A DNA stretch of 64,000 nucleotides from Streptomyces sp. APSN-46.1 (GTDB taxonomy: Bacteria; Actinomycetota; Actinomycetes; Streptomycetales; Streptomycetaceae): NCBI RefSeq assembly GCF_022815725.1, contig NZ_JALGRF010000002.1:558001-622000 (forward strand), read 5' to 3'. Each line of letters starts with the position of its first letter. Position 1 is the first letter of the stretch. The notes beneath the pieces are model-generated. The model was not told the origin of the DNA, did not search any database, and was given only the letters and a program-made list of their open reading frames with translations. Made by a program: the position numbers and the translations under genes. Positions 27,010-34,619 of this stretch are shown one piece after another.

Positions 27010-27040
27010 GAACCCCCCGGCGCGTTACGCCGGGGGGTTC
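27010..27040 (+). terminator. 13-bp perfect hairpin inside the element
   Basis: GAACCCCCCGGCG (27010-27022) pairs with CGCCGGGGGGTTC (27028-27040) around CGTTA. A second small hairpin (CCCCGAT/ATCGGGG, 27090-27107) follows. The 26814-27227 stretch otherwise shows no gene I can support, only a possible 16-codon leader ORF at 26954-27004. Confidence 0.75.
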
Positions 27041-27227
27041 TTCCGTACACGTTAAACCGCCCGGCCCCGCGATGGGGACCGGGCGGCCGCCCCGATCGAA
27101 ATCGGGGCCAGGACGGGCAGGCTCGGCGGATGTACGAACGCCGGCGCACCGTCCTGCTCACTCCGAGGCGCGATGCGCGGGGAGTGAGTCTGTGGGGCAT
27201 ATGGAGGCCGGGAGTCCGGATCCGTGG

Positions 27228-27247
27228 ATGTAGGGTGCACCCTACAT
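27228..27247 (+). promoter_or_regulatory. perfect 20-bp palindrome, probable operator of the XRE gene
   Basis: ATGTAGGGTGCACCCTACAT is fully self-complementary and ends 32 bp before the GTG of the small XRE regulator. Its length and position fit an operator bound by a dimer of that regulator. Confidence 0.75.
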
Positions 27248-27279
27248 ACATCGGTTCATGATCACGCCAGCGTGTACGG

Positions 27280-27522
27280 GTGTCCCGTGCCCACCCTGTA
27301 CCCGCTCACGTCCTCGCCAGACGCCAGCGCATCGGAGCGCAGATCCGGGCCGCCCGGCTGGGCAGGAAGCTGACGCAGGAGACCGTGGCCGACCGCGCCG
27401 GCGGTATGGACCGCGCGACGTACGTACGGATCGAGCAGGGCCAGGCGTCCCCGCTCCTCGACACGCTCATCCTCATCGCCGACGCGATCGGTGTCCCGCT
27501 CGCGGAGCTGGTCAGGGAGTAG
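27280..27522 (+). CDS. small XRE family helix-turn-helix regulator
   Basis: This 80-residue protein is essentially one Cro/C1-type helix-turn-helix: IGAQIRAARLGRKLTQETVA, then RAGGMDRATYVRIEQGQASP and a last helix LIADAIGVPLAELV. There is no C-terminal effector domain, so it behaves like a minimal DNA-binding repressor. The start is GTG 27280. It is convergent with the methyltransferase gene (34 nt between stops) and preceded by the 20-bp palindrome. It probably represses itself and perhaps other element genes. Confidence 0.85.
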   Translation: MSRAHPVPAHVLARRQRIGAQIRAARLGRKLTQETVADRAGGMDRATYVRIEQGQASPLLDTLILIADAIGVPLAELVRE

Positions 27523-27556
27523 CCCCGGCCGGAAGGGGACCGGCCGGGGCCACGGT

Positions 27557-28687
27557 TCAGGAGCCCACGAGCTGACGGGGGCTATCGAGCCACGTGTACT
27601 GGCCACCCCCATCAACAGTCACTCCGAAGCGGGTGATGTGCGGCCGGTCGTGCTCTTCGTACCAGGTGTACGCCGCCGTCACCTCCGCCCACAGATCACG
27701 CGGTCCCCACGAGCGAACCGCGTCCTCTTCCCACCAGTCGCCATAGCTGACGATGGTGGCCGACGTGCCGGCCTCATCGACGAACTGGACCCTCCGGCCA
27801 TCGCCCTCCCCGCGGTGCGAGTACGTGACGTCGGGCACTTGCAGCCCGATGGCGAAGTCCTGGAAGTACGTACCCCCCAGGACCTTCGCCGGGTCGATGG
27901 GTGACGGCCGGCTGACCGGGTCCCCCGAGATCTGCATGTCAACCGTCGGTCGCTCGCCGCGGATCCACATGTACGAGGCCCCGCCGACGAACTGACCCTC
28001 GGCCTTATCCCCATCGACGGTCAGCCTCAGCAGTCCTGCGTTGCTGTACGTGGTGCCGAACGGGGTGAGGATCACGCCGCCCTGGGCAGCCTGCTCAACC
28101 CAGGTGTGCGGGACACGGCGCAGGGATGCCGTGTTGATGATCCGATCGAACGGTGCTCGCACGGAAACCCCCTCCAGACCGTCACCGCAGACCAGATGCG
28201 GCGCGTACCCGGCCGCCTTGAGGTTCGATGCCCCCCAGTCCGCAAGGGCTTCGTCCACCTCCACGGCCGTGACCCGCTCCGACGTCACACGCTCGCACAG
28301 GAGGGCGGTGTGATAGCCGGAGGCGTAGCCGATCTCCAGGACCCGGTGATGCGGCTCCAGGCCGAGAAAGCGCAGTTTCCGCATTACCACGTCCAGGGCG
28401 GACACCGACGACGTGAAGTCGCCGGACGCAGGACCCGAGGCCGTGATGTCACCGTCGTCCAGCTGAGTGACAACCGACTGATGGGGGCCCCAAACGGCCT
28501 GTTCCCACAGACCAGGGTCGGCGTCACGATCCACGAACTGCCACAGGCCGTCAGAGTCCTTCACCGGCAGCCATACGGTCTGCGGGACGAACTGCTCCCG
28601 CTCGACCGAATCGAAGGCCTTCGCCATCCATGGGTCACGAAGTAGGCCCATGACCGTCAGCGACTGCCGACAGATGCTGCGGTTCAC
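27557..28687 (-). CDS. PIMT-like O-methyltransferase (peptide-modifying type)
   Basis: This 376-residue protein has a protein-L-isoaspartate methyltransferase core: EREQFVP near residue 30, VVTQL, a GPASGDFTSSVSA segment in place of the usual GQTIS motif, SAM motif I VLEIGYASGYHTALL (116-130) and FDRIINTASLRRVP. The 170-residue C-terminal extension is typical of methyltransferases tied to ribosomal peptides (ATP-grasp, FxLD or imiditide type), which methylate Asp to drive aspartimide formation. Its GTG overlaps the stop of a 37-residue peptide gene (GTGA) without its own Shine-Dalgarno, so it is translationally coupled. No lanthipeptide or ATP-grasp enzyme is nearby. Confidence 0.85.
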   Translation of the reverse strand: MNRSICRQSLTVMGLLRDPWMAKAFDSVEREQFVPQTVWLPVKDSDGLWQFVDRDADPGLWEQAVWGPHQSVVTQLDDGDITASGPASGDFTSSVSALDVVMRKLRFLGLEPHHRVLEIGYASGYHTALLCERVTSERVTAVEVDEALADWGASNLKAAGYAPHLVCGDGLEGVSVRAPFDRIINTASLRRVPHTWVEQAAQGGVILTPFGTTYSNAGLLRLTVDGDKAEGQFVGGASYMWIRGERPTVDMQISGDPVSRPSPIDPAKVLGGTYFQDFAIGLQVPDVTYSHRGEGDGRRVQFVDEAGTSATIVSYGDWWEEDAVRSWGPRDLWAEVTAAYTWYEEHDRPHITRFGVTVDGGGQYTWLDSPRQLVGS

Positions 28688-28797
28688 TGGGTCGACTTGT
28701 TCGAGCCGTCGCCGTCGGGGCTCGGCGGGGGGCCCGGCGGAGGCGTCCACGGCTTGTCGGAGGGCTGTCCGCCGTGCTTGCCGTCACTCATGTCCAT
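28684..28797 (-). CDS. 37-residue Asp-Gly/Pro-rich peptide, candidate RiPP precursor
   Basis: The peptide begins MDMSDGKHGGQPSDKPW, continues with a Pro run (TPPPGPPPSP) and ends DGDGSNKSTQ. It has a strong AGGAG six bases before the ATG at 28797; a second ATG at 28791 is also possible. Its stop overlaps the methyltransferase start. The DGDG segment has two Asp-Gly pairs, the best substrates for aspartimide formation by PIMT-like enzymes. There is no signal peptide, and no Cys, so a lanthipeptide is excluded. That it is translated is well supported by the Shine-Dalgarno and coupling; that it is a precursor is inference. Confidence 0.6.
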   Translation of the reverse strand: MDMSDGKHGGQPSDKPWTPPPGPPPSPDGDGSNKSTQ

Positions 28798-28834
28798 GTC
28801 GTTCTCCTATCACTTCAGTGAGTGGTGCAGGATG

Positions 28835-28855
28835 CCCGCCCCGGAAAGGGGCGGG
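28835..28855 (-). terminator. hairpin between membrane peptide and precursor peptide
   Basis: CCCGCCCC (28835-28842) pairs with GGGGCGGG (28848-28855) around GGAAA. It lies inside the operon, between the 27-residue and 37-residue genes, and could attenuate transcription into the peptide/methyltransferase pair. Confidence 0.65.
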
Positions 28856-28857
28856 AG

Positions 28858-28941
28858 TCAGTGGGTAACGCCGACGACGATGAGCGCCAGCAGGCCCAGC
28901 AGGACCGCCACGTACAGAGCCTGCCGCACGCCCTCCGTCAC
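28858..28941 (-). CDS. 27-residue single-span membrane peptide
   Basis: This tiny frame reads VTEGVRQALYVAVLLGLLAL then IVVGVTH. It has one hydrophobic helix of about 18 residues and no charges inside. Its GTG overlaps the stop of the upstream DUF6415-like gene (GTGA), which is the main reason to believe it is translated. Its place between a regulator-linked gene and the peptide/methyltransferase pair suggests a membrane role in the same module, such as immunity or export, but nothing shows which. Confidence 0.55.
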   Translation of the reverse strand: MTEGVRQALYVAVLLGLLALIVVGVTH

Positions 28942-29309
28942 TGCGGATGCCCGGCGCCACGCTCGGGCGCGAGCGGCGGCAGCCCCGGCCGCCCCACGAA
29001 CGCGGTCCCGCAGGCGCTCTCGACGAGCACGCGGTGCATGGTCCGGACAGTCCGGGCCAGTGCCCGGCAGTGGCTCCAGTTCCCCAGCGCGCTGGCCTCG
29101 GGCCCTGCCGTGGTGAGCGTGTGCCAGTCGTCCAACGCGCCGGCCGCCTCGGGCAGGTGGGCGACGTCGATGGTGAGGTACGCGCCGTGCGTCAGCAGGT
29201 CATCGACGAGAGCCGCGATCTCGGGTTCGTTCGGCTTCTGGGCGTAGGGGACGAGGGCCCTCGTAACGAGGGCTGTCCCTGTGGTCAGATCGGCGCGCGT
29301 GCTGGCCAT
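28938..29309 (-). CDS. DUF6415-like small protein
   Basis: This 123-residue soluble protein has a helical pattern like DUF6415 proteins, which accompany many Streptomyces regulator and natural-product loci: an acidic helix ending in LLTHGAYLTIDVAHLPEAAG, followed by SHCRALARTVRTMHRVLVES. Assignment is from pattern only. The start is ATG 29309 with GGGAG upstream. It is the first gene of the peptide module and is coupled to the membrane peptide by a GTGA overlap. A terminator separates it from the upstream XRE regulator. Confidence 0.6.
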   Translation of the reverse strand: MASTRADLTTGTALVTRALVPYAQKPNEPEIAALVDDLLTHGAYLTIDVAHLPEAAGALDDWHTLTTAGPEASALGNWSHCRALARTVRTMHRVLVESACGTAFVGRPGLPPLAPERGAGHPQ

Positions 29310-29374
29310 GCCGGGTGCTCCCTACCGTCGTCAACGGGTGGTGACACGACGTTAGGTGCCCGTAACGAAAAGAA

Positions 29375-29393
29375 GGGGCCCGATCCGGGCCCC
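29375..29393 (-). terminator. terminator after the XRE-TPR regulator
   Basis: GGGGCCCG (29375-29382) pairs with CGGGCCCC (29386-29393) around three bases. On the minus strand it is followed by TTCTTTTC, a good U-tract, so transcription of the regulator gene probably ends here. Confidence 0.8.
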
Positions 29394-29399
29394 CTCGGT

Positions 29400-30656
29400 T
29401 CACGCAGCCAGCAGGCCGATGTCCACAGCCAGTTGGCTTGCCCTCTGGCGCCGATCCGGCAGCCGAGACGTCGTCTCCTCCAACACGATCGACCTCGCAT
29501 ACCCGTTGTAGCGGATCGTCTCCGGCGCGGCCGCGTGCGCCTGCTCCAGCGTTGCGAGCGCAGTCTCCTGCTGCCCGTCGAGGTAGTAGGCGCGGGCCTG
29601 CTCGATCCGGTGCCGAGCCCGGCGCGGCCGCGACGGAATCGCGTCGGCCTCAGCCCGGTTGGCCTGCCGCACCGACTCGCCGCCGGCCCGCAGCTCGACC
29701 GCCACTGTGACGCCGTGCGCGCCCATCACGGCCCGGCCGAAGCTGGTGACCCGGTGGAAGTAGTCGGCGGGCAGCCGCTTGGAGATGCCGCCCGCACGAT
29801 CCCACCACCCCCACGCGGTGCCGGTGTCGCGGCGCTTCGCCGCGGTCAGCCCGGCCTCGACGCGGAGGGCGCCCGTAATGGCCTGCACGTCGAGGGAGGC
29901 GTCGGATAGGCCGGGCTCCAGCAGGCGCAGCGCCTGCATGACCACGTCGTCAGCCTCGTCGTAGTGTCCGGGCCCCGAGTCGCGGTGCGCCTGCGCTGAG
30001 AGCCAGGAGGCTACGCCGATCGCGTGCAGGTCCTCGGACTCCTGCGCGGCAGCCATCCCGCGCTCGGCCACACGCCACAGCAAGGACGGGTCCGGCTGGT
30101 AGGCGACAAAGAACTGAGCGAGGAAGAACGTCTCCGCCTGAAGCGCCAGCGCCTTCCGCCGGTCAGTGGCCGTCTCGGCCTGGCGGACACTGAGCTGCGC
30201 GTCACGGATCAGCCCGGGCAGCAGGCTGCCGATGGTTTCGCGATGGTTCGGCGCGTCGTGGCGGGCCGCCCACGCGGCGTCCAGCGCGGCTCGCAGGAAC
30301 GCCTGCGTGGGCGCCTCCCGGGCGCCGGGGGCAGGGTACGTGGAGAGTGCCGCGCGGACGGCAGGGAGCCGGTCGTGTCCGGGGCCCAGGAACAGGTCAG
30401 TGTGCGGCTCGGCGCCGACGTCGCCCACCAGATCGTTCAGGCGGCGCACACACAGGACTTCAGCGATGCGGAGGATCTCCGGCAGTCGCGGCATTCTCAT
30501 GGTCCCGGTCTCAATCTTCTTGACCCACGAGGAGTGATGGCCGAGGAGTCCGGCCAGCTGCTCGCGGGTCATGCCTCGGCGGTTGCGGTAGATCTGGACA
30601 CGTTGCCCGAACACGACGGGGTTGTCGTACGGGTCGGGGGTAGCATCAGATGACAC
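29400..30656 (-). CDS. XRE regulator with TPR-like sensor domain
   Basis: This 418-residue protein has an N-terminal helix-turn-helix (FGQRVQIYRNRRGMTREQLA, then GLLGHHSSWVKKIETG, residues 15-50) and a long helical C-terminal region of TPR-like repeats (KALALQAETFFLAQFFVAYQ, AIGVASWLSAQAHRDSG, ALATLEQAHAAAP). This is the Streptomyces regulator type seen with DUF397, DUF6415 or methyltransferase genes. The start is GTG 30656, preceded by GAAGGGGCAAGG. It lies upstream of the peptide module in the same direction and is its most likely regulator. Confidence 0.85.
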   Translation of the reverse strand: MSSDATPDPYDNPVVFGQRVQIYRNRRGMTREQLAGLLGHHSSWVKKIETGTMRMPRLPEILRIAEVLCVRRLNDLVGDVGAEPHTDLFLGPGHDRLPAVRAALSTYPAPGAREAPTQAFLRAALDAAWAARHDAPNHRETIGSLLPGLIRDAQLSVRQAETATDRRKALALQAETFFLAQFFVAYQPDPSLLWRVAERGMAAAQESEDLHAIGVASWLSAQAHRDSGPGHYDEADDVVMQALRLLEPGLSDASLDVQAITGALRVEAGLTAAKRRDTGTAWGWWDRAGGISKRLPADYFHRVTSFGRAVMGAHGVTVAVELRAGGESVRQANRAEADAIPSRPRRARHRIEQARAYYLDGQQETALATLEQAHAAAPETIRYNGYARSIVLEETTSRLPDRRQRASQLAVDIGLLAA

Positions 30657-30739
30657 GGCCTTGCCCCTTCTCTGTGCAGCTCGACACTGAACAGCGTAGG
30701 CGGCAAGGCCACTTCTGTGTGATCCAGAACGCACGAAAG

Positions 30740-30770
30740 CGCCCCCTCCCGCCGTAGGCGAGAGGGGGCG
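30740..30770 (-). terminator. two-part hairpin downstream of the STAND gene
   Basis: CGCCCCCTC and GAGGGGGCG (30740-30748, 30762-30770) enclose an inner CGCC-GTA-GGCG stem with one C-A mismatch. On the minus strand it is followed by CTTTCG, so it probably ends transcription arriving from the STAND gene side. Confidence 0.7.
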
Positions 30771-30773
30771 ACC

Positions 30774-31083
30774 GCACCATCGGCCCGAAGCGCGATCGGC
30801 ACCTGGAGCAGTTCAGCCGGTACCTTGCGCGGCATCTGGACCCGTCGCAGGACGTCGTATGCGATCAGCCGCACTTCCAAGAACCCGGGCTTCAGGGCTT
30901 TGACGTGCACACCGTGCATCCGCCGCGAGTGCCGCAATCGCTCCGTCGCGGCGTCGAAGTCCAAGAAGCCTGGTCTGCTATCACTCCGTGTGGGTCGACG
31001 GCAGACGGGATGACAGCAGGGCGGCCATATGGCTGGCGCCAGGAAACTCCGGAGCTCATCCGCCAAGATGCGAACACTTAGGC
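30774..31083 (-). pseudogene. unrecognised coding-like fragment
   Basis: The minus-strand frame that contains FLDFDAATERLRHSRRMHG and GVHVKALKPGFLEVRLIAYD, ending near LLQVPIALRADGA, has a strong G/C preference at third codon positions over about 75 codons, as real Streptomyces genes do. Yet it has no credible start or stop: it runs on into the promoter of the XRE gene, past the hairpin at 30740-30770. It may be the remnant of an element gene broken by frameshift. I do not recognise the family. Confidence 0.35.
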
Positions 31084-33759
31084 TCACTCGTCGACGGATA
31101 CGGGCGCTACATAGTTGGCCCGCGGACGGTCCTCGTTCCCATGCTCGTCGACTTCGAAAACAACATGCACCCCGACAGGGTTAACCGGATCCCACTTCAC
31201 ACCATGACCATCTTGCACGACCGATCCCGGAAAGAATACATCGCTTGGGTAGTCCGGGTGCGAAATGAAGCCATAGGTTCCCCGCCAAGCCTTTACGATC
31301 CCTTGTGGAGATGTCTCAATAGCGCCATCCGGCTTGGGCCTGGCCACGTGCACCAGGTTCTCACAAAGACTCGAAACCTCCTGACTGACCCCCGCCAATC
31401 GATAAAGCCTACCAACTCGTCCGGGAAAGTGGCGCCATGCCGCACAGCGCTCAAAAAGCACGGAATGCCGCTTTACCCCTTTCAGAAGCCGAACCGCATC
31501 GCCCTCGAAAACAGAGGGAAAGGTGCCGAGCTCACCAACCGACCGTAGGAACGCATTTGCGCTTTCCAGAATCATCTCGGCGAGTCGCTGATCCCAGGCC
31601 CCCGAGTCCAGCTCTTTGACACCTTGCGAAAAACCTGCGGATGCTTTGTGTGCGGCTTCAATGGGTCGCCGATCATCTTCGAGAAGCGACTCAGACCACC
31701 GACGCCAAGAATCCACCAGACTGGTGATAATGATTAGGCGAAGCCTTCCTCGCCCAGTCATGTTGTCAAGCGCCCACTCCAAGTGGATCTGGGACTCCTC
31801 ATAGTTTCGCGCCCAGAGGTTGATTTTACCCAGCAGCTGCGCAGTGTCAGCAGTCTGCAAGTAGTCGTGGGCGGCAGCGGCCAGAGGGAGGGCGGCATCC
31901 ACGTCATGACCTCGACCGCCGAGGTGGCCCGCGAAGTAGTAGGAGATGATCGCCCTGCCGGCTTCGTCAGCCTTCCTCAGGGCAGAACGATAGAGCGAAG
32001 TGGCCTGATCTATTTGATCATTCTGGGAGAGGATGAAAGCTTCAACCCGATCCACTTCCCAAAATTCTGGATTCAATGCCCGTGCCCGATCCAGGTAATT
32101 TTGAGCACGGTCGATCGACACACGCGATTGTGCCAGCGCGAGCCGGAGTAGATGCGCTGTGGGCTCGTCGTGTGACGAACGCACTCTAACGGCACCTGGA
32201 GCGAATTGTCGCTTACTCGCCTCCGTGCGACGCTGTTCCTCTGAGCGTTTGAATTCCTGCTCCCGCAATAGGGTCCTGCTGATATCAGCCTTCGGCGGGG
32301 GGGAAACCCTACGCAAGAAGTGTTGTGCTGCCTCCGTGATCTGAACCCTCGAGACCAACTGGTCCTCAGGGTCAGGCTTTTGGCTCACAAGAGAGCCCGC
32401 ACTGAGCTCCTTCACCGCTAGATTCAGATCATCAATCGGCGAATCTGTAAGGACCGCCAACTCGTCGAACGTCGACGACCTATCGAGAGCAAACAGAACA
32501 GAGAGAATCGTTTTCGGTGTTTCGCTCAAGGCGTCAAACACTGACCTAACACAGAAATCGATTAGTTCGTCTTGGCCAGACAAGGTGGGGTGCGGCTCTC
32601 GCCCCGATTCGACAGAAAGAATATACCATCGAATGGCAAGCGGGCTAAAGCGGAGTCGAGTAATGATCTCATCGACAGTCTCCGGCTTAAGTGACGCAAG
32701 AAACCCTGCCCGTCCACCGCGAACCCTAGCAAAAGACCTGAAGAGTGTTTGAGCGTCCCTTTTCTCGAGTGGAGGGAGGGGTATACGACGCTCAATCTGC
32801 CCTACACCGATCCTGCTCGTCATGAGATAAGTGACGTTATCGGGTAGCGTTTCATACAGCGTTACAATCTCACTACCACTTACCGTTTCAAGGTTATCGA
32901 TGATGAGCAACGTCTCGATGCCTTCAAGGGCTTCCGCCAGCTCTTGTGCCCCGCCCTTGAAGTCGTCGGCGAGCACCTTCCCCAAAGTATGGGTGGCGCC
33001 AGTAATATCGCGCACCGCTCCGGCAATTTCCACCACACCGTTGGCCGTCAGTCGCTCCGTCTTAAGAGAGGTCCACAGGATGCATTCATAAGGGGAATCC
33101 GGATTGTCCAACAACGAATAGGCCACATCAGAGGCCAGGGCTGTCTTGCCAATCCCGCCTTCACCCGTAATGGTGATCATTGGCTCTCGTCGCCGTAGCA
33201 GATGCTTAACGATATCACCGCATGCCTGTGACCTGCCGATAAGACCGGTGTCGTCATAGTCAAACGGTGGAAGATTATGGAGGACGCGATCCGAGTACCG
33301 TCGGTTTGAGCCATTGAAGGCGGGCTCCCAGCCCGGCTCGGCGCCCAGCCTGTCCAGCGTATCGCGCATCGTGGGCCAAAATCGGCTTTTGAACTCCCAG
33401 CAGACACTTACAGCCTTTTCGGCATCCCCAGCCTGAAGGGGACGTCCGTGCATGACGCGATTGCGAATCGGAACGAGTGTGTCCATCCTGGGCGTTCCAT
33501 GACGCAATTCCCGGGCAAGTTCCACAGGTAGCGCTTCGCGGTGCCGGTTAAGGATGTCGTACGCCTCACGCATATCCAAGTATTCGACAATTGAAAGATC
33601 GTCATCACTCGCATCCACGCGGCGGCGATCGTCTGCGCGCTGATAGCTCTCACCCAGCGCCTCGACCTCGCCCATGTGGTCAAGGATGAATCGCAAGATC
33701 ATCCGACGTACATCAGATTCGAACGAGTCCACTAGTACGTAGAGTCGTGCTCGTGTCAT
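31084..33759 (-). CDS. HEPN - STAND NTPase - TPR - cold-shock-domain protein, candidate defence protein
   Basis: This 891-residue protein has four parts. Residues 1-140 fit a Swt1-like HEPN domain with the RNase motif R99-N-R-V-M-H104. Residues 170-480 are a STAND/NB-ARC NTPase: Walker A GEGGIGKT (199-206), Walker B LLIIDN (284-289), MTSR (313-316) and FSPLAI in the GxP position. Residues 530-800 are TPR-like helices. Residues 819-885 are a cold-shock domain (GIVKAWRGTYGFISHP, DVFFPGSVV). HEPN domains are ribonucleases, STAND proteins oligomerise on sensing a signal, and cold-shock domains bind single-stranded nucleic acid, so a nucleic-acid-triggered RNase is likely. ATG 33759 is assumed; a TTG at 33774 follows a GAGGGGG. 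GC is visibly lower than around it. Confidence 0.85.
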   Translation of the reverse strand: MTRARLYVLVDSFESDVRRMILRFILDHMGEVEALGESYQRADDRRRVDASDDDLSIVEYLDMREAYDILNRHREALPVELARELRHGTPRMDTLVPIRNRVMHGRPLQAGDAEKAVSVCWEFKSRFWPTMRDTLDRLGAEPGWEPAFNGSNRRYSDRVLHNLPPFDYDDTGLIGRSQACGDIVKHLLRRREPMITITGEGGIGKTALASDVAYSLLDNPDSPYECILWTSLKTERLTANGVVEIAGAVRDITGATHTLGKVLADDFKGGAQELAEALEGIETLLIIDNLETVSGSEIVTLYETLPDNVTYLMTSRIGVGQIERRIPLPPLEKRDAQTLFRSFARVRGGRAGFLASLKPETVDEIITRLRFSPLAIRWYILSVESGREPHPTLSGQDELIDFCVRSVFDALSETPKTILSVLFALDRSSTFDELAVLTDSPIDDLNLAVKELSAGSLVSQKPDPEDQLVSRVQITEAAQHFLRRVSPPPKADISRTLLREQEFKRSEEQRRTEASKRQFAPGAVRVRSSHDEPTAHLLRLALAQSRVSIDRAQNYLDRARALNPEFWEVDRVEAFILSQNDQIDQATSLYRSALRKADEAGRAIISYYFAGHLGGRGHDVDAALPLAAAAHDYLQTADTAQLLGKINLWARNYEESQIHLEWALDNMTGRGRLRLIIITSLVDSWRRWSESLLEDDRRPIEAAHKASAGFSQGVKELDSGAWDQRLAEMILESANAFLRSVGELGTFPSVFEGDAVRLLKGVKRHSVLFERCAAWRHFPGRVGRLYRLAGVSQEVSSLCENLVHVARPKPDGAIETSPQGIVKAWRGTYGFISHPDYPSDVFFPGSVVQDGHGVKWDPVNPVGVHVVFEVDEHGNEDRPRANYVAPVSVDE

Positions 33760-34378
33760 GCGAGTGTGGAGCAAGCTACCCCCTCGAAAGCCCGGCAGCT
33801 TCAGCGTAGGTGAATAGCGGTTCTGTGTCTGCAGAACCGTACAGGTGCGCACAGGCCTTCGGGCGCCTTAGGCAGGACCCGACGGCCACCGTGGACCAGG
33901 GAGTTCGCTCAAAGAGGAGCAGTGGCTGGCGCTGCGCCGACGATCTGCGACAAACCGTGCATACGGGGCGGACCGGCCCCCGGCGGCGGAAGTCAGGCGC
34001 CCCGGCCGCACCCGCCTTCTTGAGCCGAAGCGGAGCTCCCGGAGTACACATGAACGACCGCGGACTCTGCACGGCAGTGCCTCAAGCAGGAGTCAGCTCA
34101 GCGGTGGACAGCGGGCGGCCACGGCCCGTACCCGGACTGGTACGGGGGCATGGCGCCTCTGTTTCCCCTGTCCTGCTGAAACATGTGGGACGCGCGGGGC
34201 CTCCGGAGTCGTGTGCCGGCCGTGCTTCCGTCCGCGGTGTTTGCGCCTCCCGGACGGCCGGTCTTGGCGAGACCATCCCGGGGTCCGCTAGCCGCCGGAA
34301 TCAGGTGGGGGTCAGATGACGCAGCCCAGGTGCGGTGCACAGACGACCAAGGGGAGTCGGTGCACCAAGCCCGCGATC
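33760..34378. other. region without a supported gene
   Basis: Several open frames cross this 619-bp stretch on both strands but none has a ribosome-binding site, family resemblance or consistent third-position bias. It includes the upstream region of the STAND gene and hence its promoter. A small imperfect inverted repeat (GTACCCGGACTGGTAC, 34128-34143) is the only local structure noted. Confidence 0.5.
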
Positions 34379-34492
34379 ATGAACAGTTCTCGGTGCCAGT
34401 TACACCAGGGAGGCTGGTCGAGCTACGGAGTGGCGCAGCGGAAAAAGAAGGAAGCCGACGCGAAGATGAAGAAGCTTCGGAGAAAGAAGTGA
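34379..34492 (+). CDS. small basic 37-residue ORF near the right att site
   Basis: The frame reads MNSSRCQLHQGGWSSYGVAQ then RKKKEADAKMKKLRRKK. Eleven Lys in the last 17 residues make a strongly basic helix suited to nucleic-acid binding. There is no Shine-Dalgarno and no family match known to me, so translation is uncertain. It lies 127 nt before the right att copy, where actinomycete elements often carry small basic proteins. Confidence 0.35.
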   Translation: MNSSRCQLHQGGWSSYGVAQRKKKEADAKMKKLRRKK

Positions 34493-34619
34493 CCTGGTCG
34501 GTGGCCAGCCGCTGACATCCATAGCTGACATCAACGTGGGTGCACGCTGGCAGCGCCGAGCGGTCAGACAGGGGCGTTGTGGCTTGCGTCGTGTCGGTGC
34601 TGGGTGGGGGCTGGGCGAG

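Larger units (their letters stand above)
26750..34619. mobile_element. integrated element of 7.9 kb between tRNA-Val att sites
   Basis: The element is bounded by the 43-bp att copies. Both copies are followed on their right by a hairpin terminator and by the same 18-bp GCCACATCGACGCCACAT, which has two direct GCCACAT motifs like an integrase arm site. No intact integrase, replication or transfer gene lies inside, so it is not self-mobile; a decayed integrase lies just beyond the right copy. Cargo is an XRE regulator, a peptide/methyltransferase module with its own regulator, and a STAND NTPase. Parts of it (31-33.8 kb) are visibly lower in GC than the chromosome. Confidence 0.8.

Noticed and set aside
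26898..27251. A 117-codon minus-strand gene in the left end of the element
   Set aside because: It runs through two terminator hairpins and the 20-bp palindrome and has no ribosome-binding site or homology.
28684..28797. Lanthipeptide (FxLD-type) precursor
   Set aside because: It has no Cys and no FxLD motif, and no lanthionine-forming enzyme is nearby.
33810..34319. A 169-codon plus-strand gene between the STAND gene and the right att site
   Set aside because: No Shine-Dalgarno, no consistent third-position bias and no recognisable motif.
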